Shown in pieces: positions 1 through 8,992 of a stretch of 64,000 nucleotides of DNA. A program made the position numbers and the translations under genes. Source of the stretch: JAMXLO01 sp963818775 (GTDB lineage Bacteria > Pseudomonadota > Alphaproteobacteria > Acetobacterales > Acetobacteraceae); contig CAWFUF010000023.1 of the NCBI GenBank assembly GCA_963818775.1, positions 220,192-284,191 of the forward strand, read 5' to 3'. Within the stretch, counting starts at the first letter, position 1. Each line of letters begins with the position of its first letter. Under the pieces are notes generated by a model. It made no database searches, was not told the origin of the DNA, and saw nothing but the letters and a program-made list of their open reading frames with translations.

Positions 1-695
1 ACCCGCGCCTGATCGACCACAACGGCATTATCCAGACTGCCGCCCTGCGCCAGCCCGGCGGCCCGCAGCTCATCGACCTCCTCGGCCAGCGTGAACGTAC
101 GGGCGCCGGCCAACTCGCGACGGAAACTGTCGGGCGTCAGCCGCAGCGACAACGCCTGGCGCCCGATCGCAGGGGCGGCGAAATCGATCGACAGCGCCAT
201 GTCGAGGCCGGCGGAGCCCGGGCGCAATTCGGCGAACGCATCGCCGTCACTGACACGGATCGGCTGACGCACCTCTATGGTCGGCCGCGGCGCGTCTTGC
301 GCAACGGTACCGGCGCAATCCAGCAGGAAGACAAACTGTGCGGCAGAGCCATCCAGGATCGGCGGTTCCGGGCCATCGACCTCGACCACCACGTTATCGA
401 TACCGCAGCCGGCAAGCGCCGCCAGGACATGCTCGACCGTGCCGATCCGCGCGCCGTCATGCTCCAGCACGGTGGCGAGCCTCGTGTCGACAACCCGATC
501 GAACCGGGCCGGGATGTCCGCACCGAGATCGCTGCGGTGGAAAACGATGCCGTGATCTGCCGCCGCCGGGCGGAAGGTCAGGGTGACCCGCTGTCCGGAA
601 TGCAGGCCCACACCGACGCAGCCGATCGACGCCTTCAGCGTCTGCTGACAGCGTGCGGTGATCTCGGAACCCAGGGCTTGCGGCAGACCGTCCAT
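1..695 (-). CDS. lpxC: UDP-3-O-acyl-N-acetylglucosamine deacetylase LpxC (C-terminus outside window)
   Basis: LpxC is the zinc deacetylase that commits UDP-3-O-acyl-GlcNAc to lipid A synthesis. The minus-strand reading from an ATG at 695 gives 231 residues before the window edge. The first zinc motif TVEHVLAALAGCGIDN is present (His about residue 89), followed by the family's substrate-site stretch EPPILDGSA. The second zinc motif (HKxxDxxGD) would lie beyond the edge. A GAGGTGA ribosome site precedes the ATG. It is last in the division cluster, 150 bp after ftsZ, its usual alphaproteobacterial place. Identification is firm; only completeness cannot be judged. Confidence 0.95.
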   Translation of the reverse strand, partial: MDGLPQALGSEITARCQQTLKASIGCVGVGLHSGQRVTLTFRPAAADHGIVFHRSDLGADIPARFDRVVDTRLATVLEHDGARIGTVEHVLAALAGCGIDNVVVEVDGPEPPILDGSAAQFVFLLDCAGTVAQDAPRPTIEVRQPIRVSDGDAFAELRPGSAGLDMALSIDFAAPAIGRQALSLRLTPDSFRRELAGARTFTLAEEVDELRAAGLAQGGSLDNAVVVDQAR

Positions 696-845
696 TCACC
701 TCGCCTTCTTCGCTCTTGCGGCAAACTGCAAGCTAGTTGCCGTTCCCGAGCCTTGACCAGTCAATGTTTGTTTCTGAGTGTATCCGCAGAAGCCTTTGAT
801 TTTACGGTTTTCACATACCCCACCTAACGCCCCTCCGCGCCGGCG
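696..845. promoter_or_regulatory. ftsZ-lpxC intergenic region
   Basis: This 150-bp gap is the longest spacer between consecutive genes of the division cluster. On the coding (minus) strand it contains a TTGACT hexamer inside a TTGAC/GTCAA quasi-palindrome (753-764), about 60 bp before the lpxC ATG. A well-matched -10 element is not obvious, so a separate lpxC promoter is only an inference. No strong hairpin followed by a T-run was seen. Confidence 0.3.
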
Positions 846-2384
846 CTATGACGACTGGCGTCGGAGGAAAGCTGGTATGTCCAGCCCGACCTCATCGCCG
901 GCCGTCTGACGCACCGAGGCGCGCGGTTGTCCGGGGTGCGGCGGCTCCTGCTGCATCGTGGGCTCAGCGCGAACCGGTGGCGGCTCGTCTTGAGTTGCCG
1001 GTGTGTTCAGTCGCCGGCGGAAAGCCCCGGTGACCGTGCCGAACAGACTGGGTCGAGACGGTTCGGCCGCTGGCTGCCCCTGAGCCGGCGCACTGACCGG
1101 GCGCGGTGCCTCGGCAAACAGGCCGGCTCGCGACGCGGTCGATGAACCTCGCTGCTGCGGTGCAGCGAGCGGCTCCGACGCGGGTGCGGTCATTGCCTCC
1201 ATCAGCGGCGCCATTTCCGGCATGGACTGGGTCACTGCGACCATTTGCGGAGCAGCCTGACGCAGCGGTTGCAGCCCGATCGTCATGCCGGGCGCCGGCA
1301 CCGCACCGGCTGGAAGCGACATTGCCTGCATCGGCAGCGGGATGGGTTGCGGCATCGGCATCGCGTTGCCCCCCACAGCGACCAGGCGCGGCCGATCGTG
1401 TTCAGCCATTGCCGGAGAATCGATGCCGGTCGCGACGACGGACACCCGAATGCGGCCCGACAGCAACTCATCGATCGCCGAGCCGAAGATGATGTTGGCC
1501 TCCTCGTCCACCTCCTCGCGGATGCGATTCGCCGCCTGGTCCACTTCGAACAGCGTCAGGTCATCGCCGCCGGTGATGTTGATCAGCAGGCCACGCGCGC
1601 CGGCCATCGAGGTGTCTTCCAGTAGCGGATTGCTGATTGCCGCCTCGGCCGCACGGATCGCGCGGTTCTCACCCTCCGCCTCGCCGGTGCCCATCATCGC
1701 CTTGCCCATCTCCGCCATGACGGTGCGGATATCGGCGAAGTCGAGATTGACCAGACCCGGCGCCATCATCAGATCGGTGACGCCGCGCACGCCCATGTAG
1801 AGCACCTGGTCGGCCATCTTGAACGCCTCCCGCCAAGTGGTGCGCTCATTGGCCATGCGGAAGAGATTCTGATTTGGGATCACGATCAGCGTATCGACGT
1901 GGCGCTGCAGTTCCTCGATCCCCTGATCGGCACAGCGAGCGCGCCGCACGCCTTCGAAGCCGAACGGCTTGGTCACCACGCCGACGGTGAGGATGTTGCG
2001 CTCTCGTGCCATGCGCGCGATCACCGGTGCAGCACCCGTGCCGGTGCCGCCGCCCATGCCGGCAGTGATGAACACCATGTGCGCGCCGTCGAGATGACGC
2101 GACAGTTCGTCGGACGCCTCTTCCGCCGCCGCCTTGCCAACCTCTGGCTTCGCACCGGCGCCGAGCCCTTGGGTGATATGCGGGCCCAACTGGATGCGTC
2201 GATCGGCGCGGCTGTGCATAAGCTGCTGCGCGTCGGTGTTGGCGACGACGAACTCCACACCCTGGAGGTTCGCGGTGATCATGTTGTCCACCGCATTGGT
2301 GCCGCCGCCGCCCACACCGATGACGGTAATGCGCGGGCTGAAGTCGGTATGCGGAGTTTGCGGGATGGTGAGATTCAAAGTCAT
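846..2384 (-). CDS. ftsZ: cell division GTPase FtsZ
   Basis: FtsZ is the tubulin-like GTPase that polymerises into the Z ring at mid-cell. The 512-residue protein has the nucleotide-binding loop GVGGGGTNAVDNM (residues 23-35), the tubulin signature GGGTGTG (111-117) and the T7-loop region near NLDFADIRTVM. A long Ala/Pro/Met/Gln-rich linker follows from about residue 330, and the protein ends in the conserved C-terminal peptide DIPAFLRRQ that binds FtsA and other anchors. The long linker is typical of alphaproteobacteria. The start at 2384 has a GGGGGAG ribosome site. It lies 94 bp after ftsA in the same transcription unit. Confidence 0.98.
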   Translation of the reverse strand: MTLNLTIPQTPHTDFSPRITVIGVGGGGTNAVDNMITANLQGVEFVVANTDAQQLMHSRADRRIQLGPHITQGLGAGAKPEVGKAAAEEASDELSRHLDGAHMVFITAGMGGGTGTGAAPVIARMARERNILTVGVVTKPFGFEGVRRARCADQGIEELQRHVDTLIVIPNQNLFRMANERTTWREAFKMADQVLYMGVRGVTDLMMAPGLVNLDFADIRTVMAEMGKAMMGTGEAEGENRAIRAAEAAISNPLLEDTSMAGARGLLINITGGDDLTLFEVDQAANRIREEVDEEANIIFGSAIDELLSGRIRVSVVATGIDSPAMAEHDRPRLVAVGGNAMPMPQPIPLPMQAMSLPAGAVPAPGMTIGLQPLRQAAPQMVAVTQSMPEMAPLMEAMTAPASEPLAAPQQRGSSTASRAGLFAEAPRPVSAPAQGQPAAEPSRPSLFGTVTGAFRRRLNTPATQDEPPPVRAEPTMQQEPPHPGQPRASVRQTAGDEVGLDIPAFLRRQSS

Positions 2385-2478
2385 AGCGACTTCTCCCCCA
2401 GTCGTGCCGATTCGTAGTTACGCCACATCTTGCGATTCGCGTTGCGCCGGAGGCGCGCACGAGCAAAAAAATCGGGCA

Positions 2479-3777
2479 TCAGACGCGCTCCTTCAAAAAA
2501 TTGACGACGCGGCGGAGCAGGCCCGTCGGACGTTCAACGTCGAGGTCGACGTCGCGCATGGTACGTCCCTCGCCGGCAGCCCAGGCCAGCAGACCGGCTG
2601 CCGTTGCGAATGCCGGACCGGATGCCGAGTCAGGCAGACCACGCAGCGCAATGGGACGGCCGAGACGCACCTGCTTGTTCAGAATCCGGCCCGCCAACTC
2701 GCGCGCGCCGGTGAGCTGACAGGCGCCGCCCGTCAGCACCACGCGCGTTCCCGCAGCGCGGGTGAGTCCCGAGCCATCGAGCTTCTCCTTCACCATCTCG
2801 AAAGTCTCTTCCAGCCGCGGGCGGATGATGTTCACCACCATGCTGCGCGGCACCTTCGCGATCTGATGCTCTTCCTCGCCGACCAGCGGCACCGGCAGCA
2901 TCTCGCGCTCATCGTCTGGACAGGACTGCACGCTGCCGTACAGCGCTTTCAAACGCTCCGCATGCGCGACCGGTGTTGACAACAGCCGCGCCAGATCGTT
3001 GGTCACGTGCACGCCGCCAACCGGAAGCTGCGCCGTGTGCAGCAATTGGCCCTCGGCAAACACCGCCATGCCGGTGGTGCCGCCGCCCATGTCGATGACG
3101 GTGGCACCCAATTCGCGTTCGTCGGCCACCAGTGTTGCAAGGCCCGCGGCCATCGGTGCGGATACCAATTCGCCAATATCGAGATCGCACCGCCCGATGC
3201 AGGCACCGAGGGAGCGCAGCGCGGTCGAGAAGGCATCGATGATGTGCAGCCGCGCCGTCAGCTCCTCGCAGAACAGTCCGCGCGGGTCAGCAACGCCATC
3301 GGTCTGGTCGACCGAGAACGTCAGCGGTATCGCGTGGATCACTTCGCGGCCATCGACCCCGGCGCGCCCCCTGCCCTCGTTCACGATACGGCGGATGTCC
3401 GACTCTTCCACCGCGCGCCCGCCAACCGGCCACTGCACATTGAACAGTCGCGATTCCGGCTGACCGCAGGTGAGATTGACCGTAATCGAGCGAAGCCGCG
3501 TATCGGCCATGTCCTCCGCCTGGCCGACCGAGGCACGGATCGCTTTTTCGGCGGCATCGAGATCGACCACACTGCCGCCGCGCACGCCGCGTCCTTTCTG
3601 CCAGCCGAAACCGAGTGCACGCAGCGTCCCGTCGCTTTCGGTACGGCCGATCAGGCAGACGATCTTGGTCGTGCCGATGTCCAGCACGCCGAACGGTCCG
3701 GAGCGCCCGTACCGCGAACGCTCTGGCTCATCGGGCTCGCCAACCGGCGGCAGCATGCGGCGGGACATGTCGTTCAT
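2479..3777 (-). CDS. ftsA: cell division protein FtsA
   Basis: FtsA is the actin-like ATPase that tethers FtsZ to the membrane and recruits late divisome proteins. The 432-residue sequence has the phosphate-1 motif FGVLDIGTTKIVCLIG near the N-terminus and phosphate-2 VIDMGGGTTGMAVF. It ends with the amphipathic helix LLRRVVNFLKERV, the expected membrane-targeting sequence. The ATG overlaps the ftsQ stop (ATGA at 3774-3777). An alternative start three codons downstream would change little. Confidence 0.97.
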   Translation of the reverse strand: MNDMSRRMLPPVGEPDEPERSRYGRSGPFGVLDIGTTKIVCLIGRTESDGTLRALGFGWQKGRGVRGGSVVDLDAAEKAIRASVGQAEDMADTRLRSITVNLTCGQPESRLFNVQWPVGGRAVEESDIRRIVNEGRGRAGVDGREVIHAIPLTFSVDQTDGVADPRGLFCEELTARLHIIDAFSTALRSLGACIGRCDLDIGELVSAPMAAGLATLVADERELGATVIDMGGGTTGMAVFAEGQLLHTAQLPVGGVHVTNDLARLLSTPVAHAERLKALYGSVQSCPDDEREMLPVPLVGEEEHQIAKVPRSMVVNIIRPRLEETFEMVKEKLDGSGLTRAAGTRVVLTGGACQLTGARELAGRILNKQVRLGRPIALRGLPDSASGPAFATAAGLLAWAAGEGRTMRDVDLDVERPTGLLRRVVNFLKERV

Positions 3778-4607
3778 GTCGGCTTCTTCTCGTCCGGCCG
3801 CGGGCGAACCACGAGTCGATCGCCAAGCCGCATATCAATTGCGGCAAGCGGGCGATCGAGCAGCGCGTGCTCTTGCTGAAGCTGCATAAGCCGATCGAGT
3901 GCCGGAATCTCGTGTCCCTCAGGCAGCATCACATCGGCACCGTTGTTGAGTCGCAGGTTCCAGCGCCGCTCGCCGATCCGCACGGTGGCGATGACACGCT
4001 TCTGCAGCTCGGGACGATCGGTCAGTGCGTCGATCAGCGGGGCGGCAGCACCTGGCGCTCCAGGTCCGACAACAAGCGGAAGCTGGCGGAATTCGGCAAG
4101 GTTCTCATTGGCGACGACCTGGCCGCTGCGGTCAATCAGCACGAACCTGCCTTGATTCTGCCAGATGGCGAACGGACGCCGCTCCTGCAGAAACACGACG
4201 ACGGTGCCGGGTAGACGCCGCTCGATGGTGGCGTGTTCTACCCAGGACAGGGTTTCCACACGCTGGCGCGCCTGTTCCACCGAGAAGCCGATGATCGGAT
4301 CTCCCTTGCTGACGCCGAGCGCCGCACGCAGCAACGGTTCTGGCGTATTGGCGCGGCCCTCGACCACCACATCAGTGACGCGCAGGCCGGCGAAGGCGGT
4401 GGCACCACCAAGGCGTTCGCGCAGTGTCGCGACCGTGCCGCCGGGTGCTGCCGAGCGCAGAGCGAACAGACCGAGCAGCACGACGACCGCCGCGAAGGCA
4501 ACCCAGCCGGCAGGACGCAACAGGCGCTTCTGTCGGCGCAGCAGAAGCCGCAACCGGCCTGGCCGATCCTTCACCGCGCTGCGCGGACCGCGGGTCACGC
4601 GCGGCAT
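3774..4607 (-). CDS. ftsQ: cell division protein FtsQ
   Basis: FtsQ is the bitopic membrane protein linking early and late divisome proteins. The chosen start (MPRVTRGPRS, 4607) gives 277 residues: a basic cytoplasmic tail, one membrane segment around residues 33-52 (WVAFAAVVVLLGLFAL), then a POTRA domain (from VTDVVVEG) and the FtsQ beta domain. The open frame continues upstream into ddl, but this start fits family length and overlaps ddl by only 13 nt. Its stop overlaps the ftsA start. Confidence 0.93.
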   Translation of the reverse strand: MPRVTRGPRSAVKDRPGRLRLLLRRQKRLLRPAGWVAFAAVVVLLGLFALRSAAPGGTVATLRERLGGATAFAGLRVTDVVVEGRANTPEPLLRAALGVSKGDPIIGFSVEQARQRVETLSWVEHATIERRLPGTVVVFLQERRPFAIWQNQGRFVLIDRSGQVVANENLAEFRQLPLVVGPGAPGAAAPLIDALTDRPELQKRVIATVRIGERRWNLRLNNGADVMLPEGHEIPALDRLMQLQQEHALLDRPLAAIDMRLGDRLVVRPRPDEKKPT

Positions 4608-5515
4608 GTCGCGTTCTCCACCATCCAGGCACAAAGCTGCGAGAAGCTCATGCCGTGATGCGCCGCCTGTTCCGGCAGCAGCGAAGTCGGCGTGAGGCCG
4701 GGCTGCGTGTTGATCTCGAGCAGCACGAGGCGGCCGGGTTCGCCGCGCGTGTCGTCGTAGCGGAAGTCGCAGCGCGTCGCACCACGACAACCGAGTGCGC
4801 GATGTGCCGCGAGGGCCACGTCGAGTGCACGCTCGTACATGTCGGGATGCACGCGTGCGGGAATGACGTGGCGCGAGCCGCCGTCAGCGTATTTTAATTC
4901 GTAGTCGTAGAAGACGCCTGCCTCCGCGATGATTTCGGTCACCGCGAGCGCGCGGTCGCCCATGACGCCAACTGTGAGTTCGCGGCCGGGGATGTATTCT
5001 TCGACCAGCGCCGCCTTGCCGAAGCGCCAGGCGCGGGCAACCTCGGCGCGACGGTTATCGCCGTACCTGATGATCTCGACGCCGACCGATGAGCCTTCGC
5101 CGACCGGCTTCACCACGTAGGGCAGCGGCAGCGGATCGGCGGCTTCAAGGTCGTCGGTCAGCACGACGCGGCCGTGTGCGATCGGCAGTCCGGCGGCGGC
5201 AAAGATCGCCTTGGCCGCGACCTTGTCCATCGCGAGCGCGGAGGCACGCACACCGGAATGGGTGTACGGGATCGCCAGCCAGTCGAGCACGCCCTGGATC
5301 GCGCCGTCCTCGCCAAAACGGCCGTGCAATGCATTGAAAACGGCGTCGGGTCGCGGAGTGAGCGCTGCGATCACAGCGCCGATGTCTTCGCCGACCTCGA
5401 CCGGCGTGACGTCGAAGCCAGCTTCGCGCAGGGCGGGGATCACCTGCAGGCCGGTCGAGCGGCTGACCTCGCGTTCGGCGGAAATGCCGCCGTAGAGGAC
5501 TGCGATGCGGGTCAT
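4595..5515 (-). CDS. ddl: D-alanine--D-alanine ligase
   Basis: This ATP-grasp enzyme makes the D-Ala-D-Ala dipeptide that MurF adds to the peptidoglycan precursor. The start MTRIAVLYGGISAEREVS at 5515 gives 306 residues, the usual Ddl length. Motifs visible are the substrate loop NALHGRFGEDGAIQG, the EYIPGRELTVGV segment and the metal-binding end EINTQPGLTPTSLLP. The ATG overlaps the murB stop (ATGA), so translation is probably coupled. A longer in-frame extension upstream lies inside murB and is rejected. Confidence 0.96.
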   Translation of the reverse strand: MTRIAVLYGGISAEREVSRSTGLQVIPALREAGFDVTPVEVGEDIGAVIAALTPRPDAVFNALHGRFGEDGAIQGVLDWLAIPYTHSGVRASALAMDKVAAKAIFAAAGLPIAHGRVVLTDDLEAADPLPLPYVVKPVGEGSSVGVEIIRYGDNRRAEVARAWRFGKAALVEEYIPGRELTVGVMGDRALAVTEIIAEAGVFYDYELKYADGGSRHVIPARVHPDMYERALDVALAAHRALGCRGATRCDFRYDDTRGEPGRLVLLEINTQPGLTPTSLLPEQAAHHGMSFSQLCAWMVENATCRA

Positions 5516-6453
5516 GTCACCGGCTCCGGCTTCCCCGCAGGCACACCGATGCGATGGATCTCCCACTCCAGCGTGACGCCGGTGGCCGCATGCACACGAC
5601 GCCGCACTTCCTCGCCGAGCCCTTCCAGATCCGCTGCGGTGGCGGTTCCGGTGTTGATCAGGAAGTTGCAGTGCTTCTCCGATACCTGGGCGCCGCCGCG
5701 GGTCAGGCCTCGGCAACCGGCGCCATCGATCAGCTCCCACGCCTTCATGTCGGGTGGGTTGCGGAAGGTGGAACCGCCGGTCCGTGCGCGCACCGGCTGC
5801 GAGGCTTCCCGCGCGGTGCGGATTTCCGCCATGCGTGCCGCTATTGCCGCGGTGACACCGCGCCGCGCGCGCAAACGCATACGCACGACGACAGCGCCGT
5901 GTGGCAGACGCGAGTGACGATAGGCGAAGGCGAGATCGGCCGCAGCGAGACGGCGCCGTTCGCCGCTACGTGTGACCACATCGGCCCAATCGAGGCAGGA
6001 CGCGACGTCGCCGCCATAGGCGCCACCGTTCATCACGACAGCACCACCGATGCTGCCGGGAATGCCGGAGAGAAACTCCAGCCCGGTCAATTCCGCAGCG
6101 GCGGCGTACTCGGCAACCGTCACGTCGAGCGCCGCGGCGCCGACAACGACACCATCGCCATCCAGCGAAACCTTGCCGAAACCGCGCGCGAGGCGAATGA
6201 CCACGCCCGGCAATCCGCCATCACGAATGATCAGGTTCGAGCAGGCGCCAATCACATGCACCGGGATCTCGAGCGGCAACGCATGCAGGAACTGTGCGAG
6301 ATCCGCTTCATCGGCAGGGCGCACCAATGCTTCAGCAGGACCTCCAACGCGGAACCAGGTAAATGGCGCCAGCGGAGCGTTCGCCTGGACGCGACCGCGC
6401 AGCGGCGGCAGCGAGGTGACGAAGTCAGTGATGCGGGCCGCAGCCATGGTCAT
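5512..6453 (-). CDS. murB: UDP-N-acetylenolpyruvoylglucosamine reductase MurB
   Basis: MurB is the FAD enzyme that reduces UDP-GlcNAc-enolpyruvate to UDP-MurNAc in the cytoplasm. The 313 residues show the FAD-binding stretch WFRVGGPAEALVRPAD, the glycine-rich GIPGSIGGAVVMNGGAYG, the catalytic serine region GGSTFRNP and the C-terminal glutamate region VTLEWEIHRIG. The short form without the extra Tyr loop suggests a type II enzyme (inference). Start overlaps the murC stop and stop overlaps the ddl start, both by 4 nt. Confidence 0.96.
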   Translation of the reverse strand: MTMAAARITDFVTSLPPLRGRVQANAPLAPFTWFRVGGPAEALVRPADEADLAQFLHALPLEIPVHVIGACSNLIIRDGGLPGVVIRLARGFGKVSLDGDGVVVGAAALDVTVAEYAAAAELTGLEFLSGIPGSIGGAVVMNGGAYGGDVASCLDWADVVTRSGERRRLAAADLAFAYRHSRLPHGAVVVRMRLRARRGVTAAIAARMAEIRTAREASQPVRARTGGSTFRNPPDMKAWELIDGAGCRGLTRGGAQVSEKHCNFLINTGTATAADLEGLGEEVRRRVHAATGVTLEWEIHRIGVPAGKPEPVT

Positions 6454-7883
6454 GCCGCACTACCAGCGATGCGCCGCCCCTGTAGCTCCGCCAATTCGCC
6501 AGGCAGCGCTGCGGCCCAGCTCGTGATGTTCCCCGCGCCGAGACACACGACGAAGTCTCCCGGCTTGGCGATCGCGAACACCATCTCCCCCAGCCGTTCG
6601 GATGATGGCAGCGGCACGACGCTGCGATGCCCGCGTGCGCGCAACCCGTCCACCAGCGCATCGCGAGTCACGCCTGGGATCGGCGGCTCACCAGCGGCAT
6701 AGACATCGGCGACGATCACCGTGCCGGCATCGTTCATGCAAGTACAGAACTCGTTGAACAACGAATGCAGGCGAGTAAAGCGATGCGGCTGCACCACCGC
6801 AATCACGTTGCGCGCGCCGGCCTGGCGTGCCGCCTTCAGCACCGCGGCAATCTCCACCGGATGGTGGCCGTAATCGTCGATCACGGTGATGCCGCCCGCC
6901 TCGCCGGTCTTGGTGAAGCGCCGCTTGACGCCACGGAAGCCTGCGAACGCGCCACGCAGCGTGTCGTCGTCGATTTCCATCTCAACGCCGACCGCCACCG
7001 CCGCCAGGGCATTCTGAACGTTATGGCTGCCCAGCATCGGCAACCGGTACGGACCTAACTTGCGTGCCCTGTTTCGCGCGCGATCGGTGATGGTGACGTC
7101 GAAGGTGGATCCCAGCTTGTCCGGCACGATACGATCGGCGCGCACATCTGCTTGGGGCGAGAACCCGTAAGTGATGATGCGCCGATCCGACAGGCGCGGA
7201 ATCATCTGCTGTACCGCCGGATGGTCGATGCACAACACGGCGAATCCATAGAACGGCACGTTGGAAACGAACTGGTCATAGCCCGCGACCATCGCCTCCG
7301 CGGTGCCCCAATGATCGAGGTGCTCAGGATCCATGTTGGTGACGACGGCGATGACCGCCGGCAGTCGAAGAAAGCTGCCGTCGCTTTCGTCCGCCTCCAC
7401 CACCATCCAGTCGCCGGTGCCCAGGCGCGTGTTGGTGCCGTAGGCGTTGATGATGCCGCCATTGATCACGGTGGGATCGAGATGCGCGGCCTCCAGCACA
7501 GCGGCGATCAAGCTCGTGGTGGTGGTCTTGCCGTGCGTTCCACCGATCGCGATCGACCACTTCAGCCGCATCAGTTCGGCGAGCATTTCCGCGCGGCGAA
7601 CCACCGGGATCAACCGCGCACGCGCTGTCGCAACCTCGGGGTTGTCAGCCTTCACCGCGGACGACACCACGACAACCTGCGTATTGCCGAGATTGGCAGC
7701 GTCATGGCCGATGGCGACCGGTATGCCGGCCTCGCGCAGACGGCGAACGTTGGCGGAATCGGCCAGGTCGCTGCCCTGCACGCCGTAGCCAAGATTGTGC
7801 AGCACCTCGGCAATGCCCGACATGCCGATGCCGCCGATGCCGACAAAGTGGATCGTCCCGATCGACAGCGGCAACGCTCTCAT
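6450..7883 (-). CDS. murC: UDP-N-acetylmuramate--L-alanine ligase MurC
   Basis: MurC adds L-Ala to UDP-MurNAc, the first amino acid of the stem peptide. The 477-residue protein begins with the UDP-binding Rossmann motif FVGIGGIGMSGIAEVL. It carries the ATP loop GGTHGKTTTTSLI (about residue 114 on) and the central-domain motif ADESDGSFL, followed by the C-terminal Mur-ligase domain with DDYGHHPVEI. It overlaps murG upstream and murB downstream by 4 nt each. Confidence 0.97.
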   Translation of the reverse strand: MRALPLSIGTIHFVGIGGIGMSGIAEVLHNLGYGVQGSDLADSANVRRLREAGIPVAIGHDAANLGNTQVVVVSSAVKADNPEVATARARLIPVVRRAEMLAELMRLKWSIAIGGTHGKTTTTSLIAAVLEAAHLDPTVINGGIINAYGTNTRLGTGDWMVVEADESDGSFLRLPAVIAVVTNMDPEHLDHWGTAEAMVAGYDQFVSNVPFYGFAVLCIDHPAVQQMIPRLSDRRIITYGFSPQADVRADRIVPDKLGSTFDVTITDRARNRARKLGPYRLPMLGSHNVQNALAAVAVGVEMEIDDDTLRGAFAGFRGVKRRFTKTGEAGGITVIDDYGHHPVEIAAVLKAARQAGARNVIAVVQPHRFTRLHSLFNEFCTCMNDAGTVIVADVYAAGEPPIPGVTRDALVDGLRARGHRSVVPLPSSERLGEMVFAIAKPGDFVVCLGAGNITSWAAALPGELAELQGRRIAGSAA

Positions 7884-8992
7884 GCCCGTACCTCCTGGCG
7901 CATGAGTTGTTCGACGAGATCGGCCAGCCGTGCCGCTGCATCGGCATGGGCAATGCTGCGCGCGGCAAGCGCCGCATGGTTGAGCATGTCGGGCTCGGAC
8001 AACAACGCGATGAGCCGGTCGCGCAATGCGTCAGGTGAAAAATCCCGCTGCGCGATCATCGATGCGCCGCGTGCCTCAGCCATCGCACGTGCGTTGGCGG
8101 ACTGATGATCGTCGATCGCGCCCGGCAGCGGCACAAGAATCGCCGGCCTGCCGGCAGCCGCAAGTTCAGCGACGGTGGAAGCACCGGCACGCGCGATCAC
8201 CAGATGTGCCGACGCAAGCTTCTCAGCCACGTCCGGAAAGAAGGATGACAGTTCGGCATCGATGCCCGCCAGGTCATATGCCGCGCGAACCCGACCCAGG
8301 TCCTCGGCGCGGCACTGCTGCACGATCGAGATGCGCGACAGCAGGCCATCAGGCAATGACGCCAGCGCCGTCGGCACGATGTCGCTGAATATCCGCGCAC
8401 CAAGTGAACCGCCCAGTACTAGCAGGCGTATCGTGTCCACTGGCGGCACATAGGGCAACGCCGCAAGCGCCTCGATCGCGTGGCGCACCGGGTTACCGGT
8501 AACCACCGTCTCGACCTGGGGCACGCGCTGGGTTGCGGCGAAGCTCAGTGCCAGCCGGTCAGCGTGACGGACAAGGAATCGGTTGGCGCGTCCCAGTACG
8601 GCATTCTGCTCGTGCAAGATCACCGACGGGCGCTGCGGCATCAGACGAGCGGCGAGCACCGGCGCGACACAGGGATATCCGCCAAAGCCGACCACCGCCG
8701 CAGCGTGGATGCGCTTGAGGATCTGTCTCGCCTGAAACACGCCTCCAGCCAGCGCCACGATAGCCTTGCCCGCACGCAGCGGCCCACGGCCGGCAATTCC
8801 CGCGCCGCGTATGATAAAGTGCTCGAGCCCAGCGAACACAGGGGATTGAATTCCGCCTGAGCGCGCATCGGTCATCAGTGCCACGCGCCGCCCGCGCGCC
8901 AGCAGTTCGCTCGCCAGCGCCTCGGCCGGAAAGAAGTGGCCGCCGGTTCCGCCGGCCGCGATCACCACGGGAAGCACTGCCGGCCCTCTCAT
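7880..8992 (-). CDS. murG: undecaprenyldiphospho-muramoylpentapeptide beta-N-acetylglucosaminyltransferase MurG
   Basis: MurG is the peripheral membrane GT28 glycosyltransferase that converts lipid I to lipid II. The 370-residue protein has the N-terminal glycine loop AAGGTGGHFFPAEALA, a second loop VLGGSLGARIFSD at the start of the C-terminal half, and the UDP-GlcNAc site RAGASTVAELAAAGRPAILV. All match the family. Four-nt overlaps with ftsW and murC indicate translational coupling. Confidence 0.96.
   Translation of the reverse strand: MRGPAVLPVVIAAGGTGGHFFPAEALASELLARGRRVALMTDARSGGIQSPVFAGLEHFIIRGAGIAGRGPLRAGKAIVALAGGVFQARQILKRIHAAAVVGFGGYPCVAPVLAARLMPQRPSVILHEQNAVLGRANRFLVRHADRLALSFAATQRVPQVETVVTGNPVRHAIEALAALPYVPPVDTIRLLVLGGSLGARIFSDIVPTALASLPDGLLSRISIVQQCRAEDLGRVRAAYDLAGIDAELSSFFPDVAEKLASAHLVIARAGASTVAELAAAGRPAILVPLPGAIDDHQSANARAMAEARGASMIAQRDFSPDALRDRLIALLSEPDMLNHAALAARSIAHADAAARLADLVEQLMRQEVRA

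Noticed and set aside
3774..5740. Longer versions of ftsQ (start 4790) and ddl (start 5740).
   Set aside because: The extra N-termini fall inside the neighbouring gene, are Arg-rich and exceed family length; internal ATGs at 4607 and 5515 fit overlaps and family starts.
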